Of a stretch of DNA of 37,181 nucleotides, positions 15,282-23,732 are shown piece after piece; within the stretch, counting starts at the first letter, position 1, and every line of letters begins with the position of its first letter. A program made the position numbers and the translations under genes. The notes under the pieces are model-generated. The model had not been told where the DNA came from, searched no databases, and saw only the letters and a list, made by a program, of their open reading frames with translations. The stretch is from NCBI RefSeq assembly GCF_014200175.1, contig NZ_JACHBD010000025.1, forward strand, positions 1 to 37,181, in the 5' to 3' direction. The DNA is from Rhizobium lentis (lineage in GTDB: Bacteria; Pseudomonadota; Alphaproteobacteria; Rhizobiales; Rhizobiaceae).

Positions 15282-16874
15282 TCAGTAGCCGAGTGCACAA
15301 CCATCTTTCCGATGATCAGAAGCGCCCAACAGTGTGTTGTGTTGATCGTCAATCCAGATCGCCTGGGCACCGCCGATCGCCCAGCTCGGAGCGACAACCT
15401 TGAAGCCGCGCGCTTCGAGATTGTCGCCGATCGAGGTGCGAAGACGTCCTTCGGCTTCGATCGTCGCGGTGCCAGGAAGCGGAAAGAGCCGAGGTAAATC
15501 GATGGCGCTCTGAATGTCCATATTGAAATCGAACAGCTTGGAGAGGAAGTGAGCGTGGCCCATCGCCTGATAGTGTCCCCCCATAACGCCGAACGACAAA
15601 ACGCTTTTGCCATGGCGGGTCACCAGCCCCGGAATGATCGTGTGCATGGGCCTCTTGCGCGGCCCCATCGCGTTCGGGTGGCCCGGCTTCATGACGAAGC
15701 TTTGTCCCCGATTGTGGAGCAGGACGCCGGAGTTTGGCGCCATCAAGCCGCTTCCGTATGGATGGAAGACCGAGTTGATGAAGCTGGCAACATTTCGGTC
15801 CTTGTCGACGACCGAAATATAAACCGTGTCCGAATGCTCGACGCCGTGGAGGACCGCCGCGGCGTCGGCGGCCGTCTTCATATCGATCTTGGCAGCAAGA
15901 CTGTCGGCAAGTTCATCAGACAACAGGAAATCGACCGGAACATTCGATACTGCCGCGTCGGCTATCCAACGATCACGAGCGGCATAAGCCAGCCGAGTGG
16001 CTTCAACTTCAATGTGCAGATTGTCGACGCCCAGCGGATCGCCTTTGCGTTCAAAACGCTCCAAGATCTTCAGGATCATCAGGGCGATGATCCCCTGCCC
16101 GTTTGGCGGGCATTCATGCACCGTCCATCCTCGATATGTTGCGCTGACAGGCTTCAAATACTCGCCGGCGGCAGATGCAAAATCTTCAAGTGTATGGAGA
16201 CCGCCCAGCGAATTCAGCCGTGTCACCATGTCGTCCGCCACGGAACCACGATAGAAGCCGTCACGGCCTGAAACTCCGATCGCTTCGAGTGTCTGTGCCA
16301 GTTCGGGCTGACACTGAACTGATCCGACGGGTGGGGCCTGATCGTCGATCAAGAAAATACGGCGTGTCGAAGGATCGCGCAGCAACAAGTCCCGTTGGTT
16401 CGAGATGTCGACGGCAACTCGCGGCGTGATCCCGTAGCCGTCGCGCGCCAACGCTATCGCGGGAGCGAGAATTTCGGAGAGCGGCATCCTTCCGTGATCG
16501 GCGACCAGACGCGCCCATGCATCCACCGCACCGGGAACCGTCACCGCATGCGGCGACGATCGCTCGATCGAGGTGATGCCGTTGTCCCGATACCACTCGA
16601 AATGCGCCGCGGCCGGCGTGCGGCCCGAGCCGTTATAGGCAACGACATCATCATTGCCATTGGATGCGAGGAGCGCAAAACAATCACCGCCGATGCCGGT
16701 GGATCCGGCCTCGACCACACATTGCACGGCACAGGCCCCCACCGCGGCATCGATCGCCTTGCCGCCGGCCTTGAGGATGTCGATCGCAGTCAAAGTCGCC
16801 ATTGGGTGCGATGTTGCTGCCATCCCATTGCGACCGACAGCTATCGATCTTCCCGGCATTTCGAAATTTCGCAT
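15282..16874 (-). CDS. Gamma-glutamyltransferase family protein (cytoplasmic, YwrD-like)
   Basis: A 530-aa Ntn-hydrolase of the gamma-glutamyltranspeptidase family. The large-subunit motifs AIDAAVGACAVQCVVEAGST and GIGGDCFALL are present, and the predicted autocleavage nucleophile is T350 in EHSDTVYISVVDKDRNVASF. Further signatures are GSGLM, the RKRPMHTIIPGL block and GVMGGHYQAMGHAHFL. There is no signal peptide, unlike periplasmic GGT, so it should act in the cytoplasm; it resembles the YwrD branch. It would hydrolyse or transfer a gamma-glutamyl group. In this operon that suggests a gamma-glutamylated intermediate or imported conjugate, but this is inference. The start at 16874 is chosen because the longer frame runs into the aminotransferase gene. 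Confidence 0.85.
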   Translation of the reverse strand: MRNFEMPGRSIAVGRNGMAATSHPMATLTAIDILKAGGKAIDAAVGACAVQCVVEAGSTGIGGDCFALLASNGNDDVVAYNGSGRTPAAAHFEWYRDNGITSIERSSPHAVTVPGAVDAWARLVADHGRMPLSEILAPAIALARDGYGITPRVAVDISNQRDLLLRDPSTRRIFLIDDQAPPVGSVQCQPELAQTLEAIGVSGRDGFYRGSVADDMVTRLNSLGGLHTLEDFASAAGEYLKPVSATYRGWTVHECPPNGQGIIALMILKILERFERKGDPLGVDNLHIEVEATRLAYAARDRWIADAAVSNVPVDFLLSDELADSLAAKIDMKTAADAAAVLHGVEHSDTVYISVVDKDRNVASFINSVFHPYGSGLMAPNSGVLLHNRGQSFVMKPGHPNAMGPRKRPMHTIIPGLVTRHGKSVLSFGVMGGHYQAMGHAHFLSKLFDFNMDIQSAIDLPRLFPLPGTATIEAEGRLRTSIGDNLEARGFKVVAPSWAIGGAQAIWIDDQHNTLLGASDHRKDGCALGY

Positions 16875-16891
16875 GTCGTCGATTCCCTTGC

Positions 16892-18274
16892 TCAGTAGAG
16901 GCCGGTCGCCCTCGCCCATGTGTAAGTGTCATCCAACGCACGGGCGGAGCGGTCGAACAATTCGTTGATCTGTGCTTCGGTAATGATGAGCGGCGGGCAA
17001 AGCGAGTAGTTGTCGCCAAGGGCGCGCGTGATGACGCCATGGACCTGGGCCTGCTTGCCTGCGTGAATGGCAATGCCGTCCGTTGGCTTGAACGGCTCTT
17101 TGGTTTCCTTGTTGCGAACCAGTTCGAGGGTCCCGATGAGGCCGCGGCCGCGGGCGTTCCCAACGAGCGGATGGTCGCCAAGCTCCTTCAACCGCCTCTG
17201 GAATACCGGGGCGACATCCCTGACGTGACCGACAATGTCGCGCTCCTCATAGATTTTCAAGGTTTCCAAAGCGACGGCGGTTGCAACGGGATGGCCGCTA
17301 TAGGTGAAACCATGTCCGAATGTTCCGATTTTCTCGCTCTCGGCAACGACTGCGGAATGGACCCTTTCATTGATCATCAATGCGGATATCGGCTGATAGG
17401 CGGCCGAAAGCTGTTTTGCCATGACGATCATATCCGGCTGAAGCCCGAAGCTTTCGGAGCCGAACATAGTGCCGAGCCTGCCGAAGCCGCAGATGACCTC
17501 ATCTGCGATCAGCAGCACGTCGTATTTTTTGAGGATTGCCTGGATCTTCTCGTAATAGGTCGGCGGCGGAACGATGCAGCCGCCGGATGCCATCAACGGC
17601 TCGGCGAAAAAAGCACCGACCGTTTCCGGTCCCTCGATGAGGATCATCTGTTCGAGCGAACCGGCACAGCGCGTCGCAAACTGTTCCTCCGTTTCGCCCG
17701 GACGGCCGTAGCGATAAAATTCCGGGCAATCGGTATGGAGCACTCGATCGATCGGAAGATCGAAATCGCGATGGTTGTTCGGAAGCCCGGTCAGGCTGGC
17801 CGAAGCGATCGTCACGCCGTGGTAGGCCCGCATCCGCGATATGATTTTCTTCTTTTCCGGCTTGCCGATGGCATTGTGGTAATACCAGACAAGCTTCATG
17901 GCCGTGTCGTTGGCCTCGGAACCCGAATTGGCGAAGAACACCTTCGACATTGGCACCGGTGAAAGCTGGATGAGCCGGTCGGCAAGCTCGACCGCGGTCT
18001 CATGCGTCTTGCCGCCGAAGCTGTGATAGAAGGGCAATTCCTTCATCTGGCGGGTTGCCGCGTCTACCAGCCGCTGTTCGCTGAAACCCAGCGACGCACA
18101 AAACAGCCCGCCAAGCCCCTCGATGTATTTATTGCCGTCGCTGTCGATGATGTGGATCCCCTCACCCCTGGCGATCACCAGCGGGCCGTCCTTCAAATGC
18201 TGCGAGGCATTTGTATAGGGATGAAGAACGAAGGCGGCGTCGCGGGATTCGAGCGAGTTGAGAAGGATGGTCAC
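16892..18274 (-). CDS. Class III PLP-dependent omega-aminotransferase
   Basis: A 460-aa fold-type I aminotransferase. Seen: cofactor-phosphate segment NSGSEANDTAMKLVWYY (residues 117-132), YHG at 151-153, D258 in LLIADEVICGFGRLG, PLP-binding K287 in MIVMAKQLSAAYQPISA, and the FTYSGHPVATAVALE block. This pattern matches omega-amino-acid, GABA or putrescine:pyruvate transaminases (GabT/SpuC-like). The start is GTG 18274 with GGAG seven bases upstream. It lies between the binding-protein gene and the GGT-like gene. In context it would convert GABA, or another omega-amino acid freed by the ureohydrolase, to a semialdehyde for the downstream dehydrogenase. Confidence 0.87.
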   Translation of the reverse strand: MTILLNSLESRDAAFVLHPYTNASQHLKDGPLVIARGEGIHIIDSDGNKYIEGLGGLFCASLGFSEQRLVDAATRQMKELPFYHSFGGKTHETAVELADRLIQLSPVPMSKVFFANSGSEANDTAMKLVWYYHNAIGKPEKKKIISRMRAYHGVTIASASLTGLPNNHRDFDLPIDRVLHTDCPEFYRYGRPGETEEQFATRCAGSLEQMILIEGPETVGAFFAEPLMASGGCIVPPPTYYEKIQAILKKYDVLLIADEVICGFGRLGTMFGSESFGLQPDMIVMAKQLSAAYQPISALMINERVHSAVVAESEKIGTFGHGFTYSGHPVATAVALETLKIYEERDIVGHVRDVAPVFQRRLKELGDHPLVGNARGRGLIGTLELVRNKETKEPFKPTDGIAIHAGKQAQVHGVITRALGDNYSLCPPLIITEAQINELFDRSARALDDTYTWARATGLY

Positions 18275-18389
18275 AGTGGTTCTCCAAATGATGGGTGTGT
18301 TTCGATGGCGACGCTGGGCCGGTCAGCCGGCGCGACCTCTCGGTACGCCGGCTGCCAATCGCTGCCGAAATGCGAGCGCTGCCGCTTGA

Positions 18390-19231
18390 TCAATCAAGCT
18401 TCGTCTTGATCCACTTCTCAGCTAGCTTATTGATCGTGCCGTCCGCTTCGGCCGCTTCGATCGCCGCATCGAACATCGACTTCAAGACGGTATCGTCCTT
18501 GCGAAGGCCCGCCGCGATGCCTTGTCCAAAGACGCCGCCTTTGAATGTCGGACCAGCGATCTTGTAGTCTTTGAAGTCGTCCTTACCGAGCGTTGCAGTC
18601 AGTGACGTCTTCTGGGCAATGACGGCGTCGATACGACCGGCCTGCAGGTCCAGATCATGCTGCTCGACGGTCTTGTATTCCCTGGCATCGACGACGCCCT
18701 TGAAATAGGTGTCGAGAAAGGCGGCGTTCGCCGTCGACACCTGGGCGCCCACGGCTTTGCCCTTCAGCGCGTCTTTAAGCGGCTGCAATTCCTGCTCGAC
18801 CTTCGTCTTGTCGCCGGCAAGATCGACCGTCGTCCCCGTGCCCGGCAGATCTGCGAGAGGACCGGTTTTATCGACCATGAAAGCGGCCGCGGTCGGAGCA
18901 TAGGGCTTGCTGACGAAATGACGGCAAGACGCTTTTCGGTAACGATCATCGACGCCATGATGGCGTCGAACTTCTTCGCAGTGAGCGATGGAATCAACCC
19001 GTCCCAATCCTGGGCGACGATGGTGCACTTGATCTTCATGCGAGCGCAGAGGTCGTTGGCAAGATCGATCTCGAAGCCTGCGAGCTTGCCGTCGGGGCCG
19101 GTGAAATTCCAGGGCTCATATGCACCCTCGGTTGCAATGGTGATTTCCGTCGGTTTTGTCTCAGCGACGGCAACGCCAGCCGACACCACGCCAAGCAGAG
19201 CGGACGTCAGCAAAAGTTTGGAAAGTTGCAT
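18390..19231 (-). pseudogene. ABC transporter substrate-binding protein, LAO/octopine/nopaline type, one frameshift
   Basis: Two overlapping frames together encode a complete polar-amino-acid binding protein of about 280 residues. The N-terminus has a signal peptide (MQLSKLLLTSALLGVVSAGV, cleavage after AVA) and ITIATEGAYEPWNF, GFEIDLANDLCARM and CTIVAQDWDGLIPSLTAKKF. The second frame has KPYAPTAAAFMV, TYFKGVVDAREYKTVEQHDL, GRIDAVIAQ and GVFGQGIAAGLRKDD. The match is to the lysine-arginine-ornithine / OccT / NocT group. One missing base near 18913-18918 (between LAVIS and SKPYAP) breaks the frame. It pairs with the permeases and ATPase across the divergent promoter. If the indel is real the transporter is dead; otherwise it is a sequence error. 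Confidence 0.85.
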
Positions 19232-19310
19232 ATTGGTATTCCCCTTTTTGTAGCGCCCTGCCCTTTTCCCAAGGCAAGGCTGTTGCAGACTCCGCGCGTC
19301 CGGCGATTTG

Positions 19311-20357
19311 CTAGGACGTGCGAACCTTGATTGCCTCGGCCGTCAGGCAGAGGAGTTCGAATAAGACCTGAGCGGCAATTTGCGCCGTGTTCGAGGTAGG
19401 GTCGTATTGCGGAGCGATCTCCACGACGTCGCCACCGACGATGTTCAAACCTGAAAGACCGCGCAGAATTCCAAGCGCCTGGGCGGATGTCAGCCCACCG
19501 ACCTCCGGTGTTCCGGTGCCGGGCGCAAATGCCGGATCAAGAGAATCGACATCGAAGCTGACGTAGGTTGGGCCTGATCCGGCGATTTCTCTCGCCTTTG
19601 CGATCACGCCGCTGATGCCGAGATCGCCGACTTCTTCCGCATGGATGACGGTCATGCCCGATGCATAGGAGAATTCCCACAGATACTCGGAGTTTCCTCG
19701 AATTCCGATCTGGATCGTCCGCCTGGGATCAAGCACGCCGTCGAGAACCGCCTGGCGGAACGGTCCACCATGATGGAATTTGCAGCCCTCAAATGAACCG
19801 CCCGTATCGCAATGCGCATCGATGTGGATCATCCCCACCGGCCGATGCCTGCCGACAGCCCTGAGGATGGGAAGGCTGACCGAATGGTCGCCGCCCACCG
19901 CCAGCGGCACGACTCCAGCTCCTATCAAGCGGTGGACAAATCGTTCGATATCCTGGTGGGACGCAGCGAGATCAAAACGGCTTTTGAATGGGACATCGCC
20001 CACGTCGGCAACGCGTGCATTTGCAGTTGGGACGGCTCGCAGAACATGATTGTAGGGACCAACGCGATCGACGTTGCGTAAGGCTCTCGGTCCGAACCGC
20101 GCACCCGATCGGTTCGTTACCCCGAGATCCATCGGAATTCCGAAAAGGGCAATGTCTATATCACTGAAATTGGGTGCGGCATCGGGACGATACGGGGCCT
20201 TCAACAATGTCGGAAGGCCGCAATAGGGCGCCTGACGGCTATCGCCGTCACCAAAGACCAGTTCGGCGACCTTTCGAAACTCAGGATCGAACACTTCACC
20301 GCCCGAAGCATTCAAATAGCGCTTCCGCAATTCGTCCAGACTGAGAATCTCCGACAT
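19311..20357 (-). CDS. Arginase/agmatinase-family ureohydrolase (guanidinobutyrase-like)
   Basis: A 348-aa binuclear-manganese ureohydrolase. Metal ligands are all visible: H158 in AVGGDHSVS, D180, H182 and D184 in HIDAHCDTG, D269 and D271 in SFDVDSLDPAFAPGTGTPEV. FHHGGPFRQAV resembles the substrate loop of agmatinase and guanidinobutyrase/guanidinopropionase rather than arginase. There is an N-terminal extension of about 65 residues. The enzyme would split a guanidino group to urea and a free amine. With a GABA-type aminotransferase and succinate-semialdehyde dehydrogenase in the same operon, 4-guanidinobutyrate is the best guess; agmatine or 3-guanidinopropionate are alternatives. GGAGG lies just before ATG 20357. 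It is the first gene of the leftward operon. Confidence 0.87.
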   Translation of the reverse strand: MSEILSLDELRKRYLNASGGEVFDPEFRKVAELVFGDGDSRQAPYCGLPTLLKAPYRPDAAPNFSDIDIALFGIPMDLGVTNRSGARFGPRALRNVDRVGPYNHVLRAVPTANARVADVGDVPFKSRFDLAASHQDIERFVHRLIGAGVVPLAVGGDHSVSLPILRAVGRHRPVGMIHIDAHCDTGGSFEGCKFHHGGPFRQAVLDGVLDPRRTIQIGIRGNSEYLWEFSYASGMTVIHAEEVGDLGISGVIAKAREIAGSGPTYVSFDVDSLDPAFAPGTGTPEVGGLTSAQALGILRGLSGLNIVGGDVVEIAPQYDPTSNTAQIAAQVLFELLCLTAEAIKVRTS

Positions 20358-20434
20358 CGGACCTCCATATGTTCCGCCCCATCAGGCCGCGATCAAAAAG
20401 CCGACAATGAGCCATTGCTTGTTGTCGCCAACAT

Positions 20435-20442
20435 TGTATACA
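20435..20442. promoter_or_regulatory. Candidate GntR (FCD) operator in the divergent intergenic region
   Basis: TGTATACA, a perfect palindrome within ATTGTATACATAAT, lies 78 bases upstream of the ureohydrolase ATG and 93 bases upstream of the GntR TTG. FCD-type GntR sites commonly have GT and AC in opposed half-sites, which this matches. A regulator bound here could control both directions. Confidence 0.45.
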
Positions 20443-20534
20443 TAATCGTATTCTTCTTGATCGGGCAAGAGGAAAAACGTTATGGTGAGTTCGCCGGGAC
20501 CCGGTGAATGGACCAGAGATGGAAGGGGAATTGA

Positions 20535-21233
20535 TTGGCAGCGACCAAAACGGAACAGCGGGGATCGTTGCGCGAGAGCACCTATGCGCAATTGAAGGAC
20601 CTGATCCTCAGCGGCCAACTTCGCCCCTCGGAGCGCCTTTCTGAAGTGACGCTTGCCAAACGCTTCGGCGTCAGCCGAACGCCGCTGCGCGAGGCGCTGA
20701 TGAAGCTCGAAGAAGAAGGGCTTGTCGTCGGGCAGCGGAATTTCGGCTACACGGTGACCGATCTTGATGTGACCAAATTCTGCAATCTGCTGATTGTTCG
20801 CGAAGCGCTCGACGTTTGCGCCGCGCAACTCGCCTGTGAGATGGCGACCGAGGAAGATCTCGATCGGCTTCGCGGCGTCATCGTCCAGATGGTGGAACTC
20901 AAGGAAACGACCAACGAGGCGCCGTCGGACGCCGCGCGCAATCTCGATCTTGGACTGCACATCCATCGCGTGATCGTCGAATCCACTCGAAACGAGGCCC
21001 TCGTGAGAGCGACGGATCAAATCTACCAGCAGCTTCGCCTCGCACTTTGGCTCGAAGTCCTTTGGGTCGATCTGGAGCACACCGATCTTGATGAGCACCG
21101 GGCGATCGCAGATGCCATCTGCGCACGCGATAAGGAGGCGGCCGCGATTGCAGCTCGCGCGCATGTCCAAAGCTCGCTCAAGAACATGTCGAAGCTTCAG
21201 CGCATTTGGGCGCACCGGCGCGCTGCCGAGTGA
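20535..21233 (+). CDS. GntR-family transcriptional regulator, FCD (FadR) subgroup
   Basis: A 232-aa regulator. The N-terminal winged helix has LRESTYAQLKDLILSGQLRP, the recognition helix FGVSRTPLREALMKLEEEGL and the wing FGYTVTD. The C-terminal all-helical FCD domain has the usual Asp/His metal-ligand positions (DLGLHIHRVIVE, DLDEHRAIADAI). It starts at TTG 20535 with GGAAGGGGA close upstream. It is first in the rightward operon with the permeases and ATPase and divergent from the catabolic genes, so it is the likely local regulator of both. Organic-acid or amino-acid effectors are usual in the subgroup; the effector here is unknown. Confidence 0.87.
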   Translation: MAATKTEQRGSLRESTYAQLKDLILSGQLRPSERLSEVTLAKRFGVSRTPLREALMKLEEEGLVVGQRNFGYTVTDLDVTKFCNLLIVREALDVCAAQLACEMATEEDLDRLRGVIVQMVELKETTNEAPSDAARNLDLGLHIHRVIVESTRNEALVRATDQIYQQLRLALWLEVLWVDLEHTDLDEHRAIADAICARDKEAAAIAARAHVQSSLKNMSKLQRIWAHRRAAE

Positions 21234-21266
21234 AGCAACCCTGATCGGTCATCAAGAGGTCCACGC

Positions 21267-21992
21267 ATGGCATTTATCGGAAGTTACCTGACTCTCATCG
21301 GTTTCGGACCGACCGGTTGGGGCTGGCTGCTTCTGACCGCGGCGACCATGACGATCGGAGTATCCGTCTGCGGCTTTCTGGCTGGAACGGTGATCGGCTC
21401 GGTCGTCACCTTCATGCAGCTGTCCCGCCACATGGGACTCCGCTGGCTTGCCGACTGCTACACGACCGTCCTTCGCGGCGTGCCTGACCTTCTGGTCATC
21501 TACCTCTTCTATTTCGGCGGCAGCGCCTTCCTCGGGACTGTCGGCGGCCTTTTCGGATATCAAGGTTTTATCGGAATGCCGGCCTTTTTGACCGGGACGC
21601 TGGCGCTTGGCGTGGTTTCGGCGGCCTATCAGGCCGAAGTATTTCGCGGAGCCTACAGATCGGTTGCGCCCGGCGAAATCGAAGCCGCCAGCGCCGTCGG
21701 CATGCGGCCGTGGCCCAAATTCAGGCGTATCGTCGCGCCGCTCGTCCTTCGTTACGCCATTCCCGGCCTTGGAAACACCTGGCAACTCGTGCTGAAGGAG
21801 TCGGCATTGATCTCCGTCACGGGCCTCGTCGAACTACTGCGCCAGTCGCAGATCGCCGCCGGCTCCACTCGCCGGCCCTTCGAGTTCTACCTGTCGGCGG
21901 TCATTCTCTACCTCGTCGTAACCTGGTTCTCCTCGATTGTGTTCAAACGAATGGAAGCTCGAACGACCCAAGGCGTAAGGAGAGCGCTATGA
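21267..21992 (+). CDS. Polar amino-acid ABC transporter permease (HisQ/OccQ-like)
   Basis: A 241-aa inner-membrane permease with about five hydrophobic helices (for example LLLTAATMTIGVSVCGFLAG and ILYLVVTWFSSIVF). The cytoplasmic coupling loop EIEAASAVGM, preceded by YQAEVFRGAYRSV, is typical of the HisQM family. It starts 33 bases after the GntR stop. It is the first of two permeases that would form a heterodimer importing the ligand of the OccT-like binding protein. Confidence 0.87.
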   Translation: MAFIGSYLTLIGFGPTGWGWLLLTAATMTIGVSVCGFLAGTVIGSVVTFMQLSRHMGLRWLADCYTTVLRGVPDLLVIYLFYFGGSAFLGTVGGLFGYQGFIGMPAFLTGTLALGVVSAAYQAEVFRGAYRSVAPGEIEAASAVGMRPWPKFRRIVAPLVLRYAIPGLGNTWQLVLKESALISVTGLVELLRQSQIAAGSTRRPFEFYLSAVILYLVVTWFSSIVFKRMEARTTQGVRRAL

Positions 21993-22690
21993 CGGATATC
22001 GGCTTCATGTGGGATACGTTTCTCACGCTTCTGACCGGTGTGCCACTAACCCTCGAGCTTGCGGTCACCTCCATCCTGGCAGGCAGCATCCTGGCGCTTG
22101 CGATCTCGCTGCTGGCGGTGACCGGCGGTGCGATGGGACGAAACATAGCCGGTGCCTACGTCTTCGTCTTCAGAGGTTCGCCTCTGCTCGTCCAAATGTT
22201 CCTGATCTATTATGGCCTCGGCCAGTTTCGGCACGGGTTGCAAGACCTCGGGCTCTGGTGGTTCTTTCGCGAGCCCTATTGGTGTGCGGTGCTGGCGCTT
22301 ACTCTGAACACGGCCGCCTACTGCAGCGAAATTTTCCGCGGTGGCCTCAGGGCCGTCTCCAGCCAGGAGATCGAGGCGGCACGCGCCTGCGGGATGTCGG
22401 GCGTTCTGCTCTTCAGACGGATCATCCTTCCGATCGCCATCAGGCATGCGCTGCCGGCCTATGGCAACGAGATCATCCTGATGCTCAAGGCAACGGCGCT
22501 CGCGTCCGTCATCACGATCATGGAGGTCACCGGCCTGGCCGGAAAGTTGATCGCCGACAGCTTCCGCGCCTTCGAGATCTTCATCGTCGCGGGGGCGATC
22601 TACCTCGCAATCAATTTCATCGTGACGCGCATGCTCTTGCTGATCGAATTCTGGCTTTCGCCGCACATGCGCATGCGGTTGCAATCTTAG
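21989..22690 (+). CDS. Polar amino-acid ABC transporter permease (HisM/OccM-like)
   Basis: A 233-aa permease. The ATG at 21989 overlaps the preceding TGA (ATGA) and AAGGAGA sits upstream, so the two permeases are translationally coupled. Hydrophobic segments include LTLELAVTSILAGSILALAI and FIVAGAIYLAINFIV; the coupling loop reads YCSEIFRGGLRAVSSQEIEA followed by ARACGM. A longer in-frame start at 21710 would lie inside the first permease and is rejected. Confidence 0.88.
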   Translation: MTDIGFMWDTFLTLLTGVPLTLELAVTSILAGSILALAISLLAVTGGAMGRNIAGAYVFVFRGSPLLVQMFLIYYGLGQFRHGLQDLGLWWFFREPYWCAVLALTLNTAAYCSEIFRGGLRAVSSQEIEAARACGMSGVLLFRRIILPIAIRHALPAYGNEIILMLKATALASVITIMEVTGLAGKLIADSFRAFEIFIVAGAIYLAINFIVTRMLLLIEFWLSPHMRMRLQS

Positions 22691-22702
22691 ATGGGAGTAT
22701 GC

Positions 22703-23509
22703 ATGTCTGGCAGGGGAACGTTTTCGGCTAGCGACAACAAAGACAAAAGCGCTGCCGTTTCGGTCAAGGATCTTCGCAAGTGCTTCGGCCCACTGGAAGT
22801 GCTGAAGGGAATTTCGCTTGAAGCGCATGAGGGGGACGTGGTTTCCATCCTCGGCTCATCCGGTTCCGGCAAATCGACGATGCTGAGATGCCTCAATATG
22901 CTCGAAATTCCGGACAGTGGGGAAATTCGCATCGGAGGCGAGATGTACGCTCTGAAGAAATCGGGGCATAGAACGGTGCCGGCTGACCGCAGGCAAGTCG
23001 ACCGGATGCGCGAACACATCGGCATGGTGTTTCAGAGCTTCAATCTTTGGTCGCACATGACCATCCTGGAGAACGTAATCGAAGCGCCGGTGCACGTGCA
23101 GAAGCGCAACCGTGCGGAATGCATTGCAGAGGCCGAAGCCCTGCTCGAACGGGTCGGTATTGCCGACAAGCGAAACTTTTATCCCGCGCATTTGTCCGGT
23201 GGGCAGCAACAACGAGCTGCGATCGCGCGCGCACTCGCGCAGCGGCCGAGGGTCATGCTGTTTGATGAACCGACCTCTGCTCTTGATCCCGAACTCGTCG
23301 GCGAAGTGCTCAAGGTGATGCGCTCCCTCGCCGAGGAGGGCCGGACCATGCTAGTCGTGACGCATGAGATGGGCTTCGCGCGCGACGTTTCCAATAAAGT
23401 GGTGTTTCTTCACAAGGGTGTTGTCGAAGAAGCGGGCGCGCCTGCTGAGCTGTTTAAGCAGCCGAAATCCGAGCGGTTTCGCCAGTTCCTGGCACATGAG
23501 CGCCACTGA
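22703..23509 (+). CDS. Polar amino-acid ABC transporter ATP-binding protein (HisP/OccP-like)
   Basis: A 268-aa ABC ATPase with Walker A GSSGSGKST, Q-loop VFQSFNLWSHMTILENV, signature LSGGQQQRAAIARALA, Walker B VMLFDEPTSALDPE and the H-loop histidine in VVTHEMGFA. The insertion between Walker A and Q-loop (ALKKSGHRTVPADRRQVDRM) is that of the HisP/OccP basic-amino-acid subgroup. GGGAG five bases before ATG 22703 sets the start; the ATG at 22691 that follows the permease stop would bury this site. It energises import through the two permeases and is last in the rightward operon. Confidence 0.9.
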   Translation: MSGRGTFSASDNKDKSAAVSVKDLRKCFGPLEVLKGISLEAHEGDVVSILGSSGSGKSTMLRCLNMLEIPDSGEIRIGGEMYALKKSGHRTVPADRRQVDRMREHIGMVFQSFNLWSHMTILENVIEAPVHVQKRNRAECIAEAEALLERVGIADKRNFYPAHLSGGQQQRAAIARALAQRPRVMLFDEPTSALDPELVGEVLKVMRSLAEEGRTMLVVTHEMGFARDVSNKVVFLHKGVVEEAGAPAELFKQPKSERFRQFLAHERH

Positions 23510-23605
23510 GGGGCGGACCCGAAAGAGAGTTTCTAGTAGGTTGAGACCGAGGCGCGATTAGTAGTTTAGGGACCGCGGCTCCAGTCGCAGCTGGATGAAA
23601 GCTCA

Positions 23606-23662
23606 GTGGCATGTATGGACGGCCTCCGCGTGGCATGTATGGACGGCCTCCGCGTGGCATGG
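23606..23662. repeat. 24-bp tandem direct repeat
   Basis: Two exact 24-bp units at 23606-23629 and 23630-23653, each starting GTGGCATGTATGGACGGCC, and the first 8 bases of a third unit. The unit is a multiple of three, so any frame stays open. It lies in the gap between the transporter operon and a small hypothetical gene. No related repeat was noticed elsewhere in the window. Confidence 0.85.
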
Positions 23663-23732
23663 CGAAAGTTGGTGTTTCTGGCGGATTGGTCGGGTGCAGG
23701 CATGTATTCGGCCCTTTGATTGCCGGGTGTTC

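Noticed and set aside
20382..21215. 277-aa reverse open frame
   Set aside because: Antisense of the GntR gene, whose forward translation has unmistakable DNA-binding and FCD motifs.
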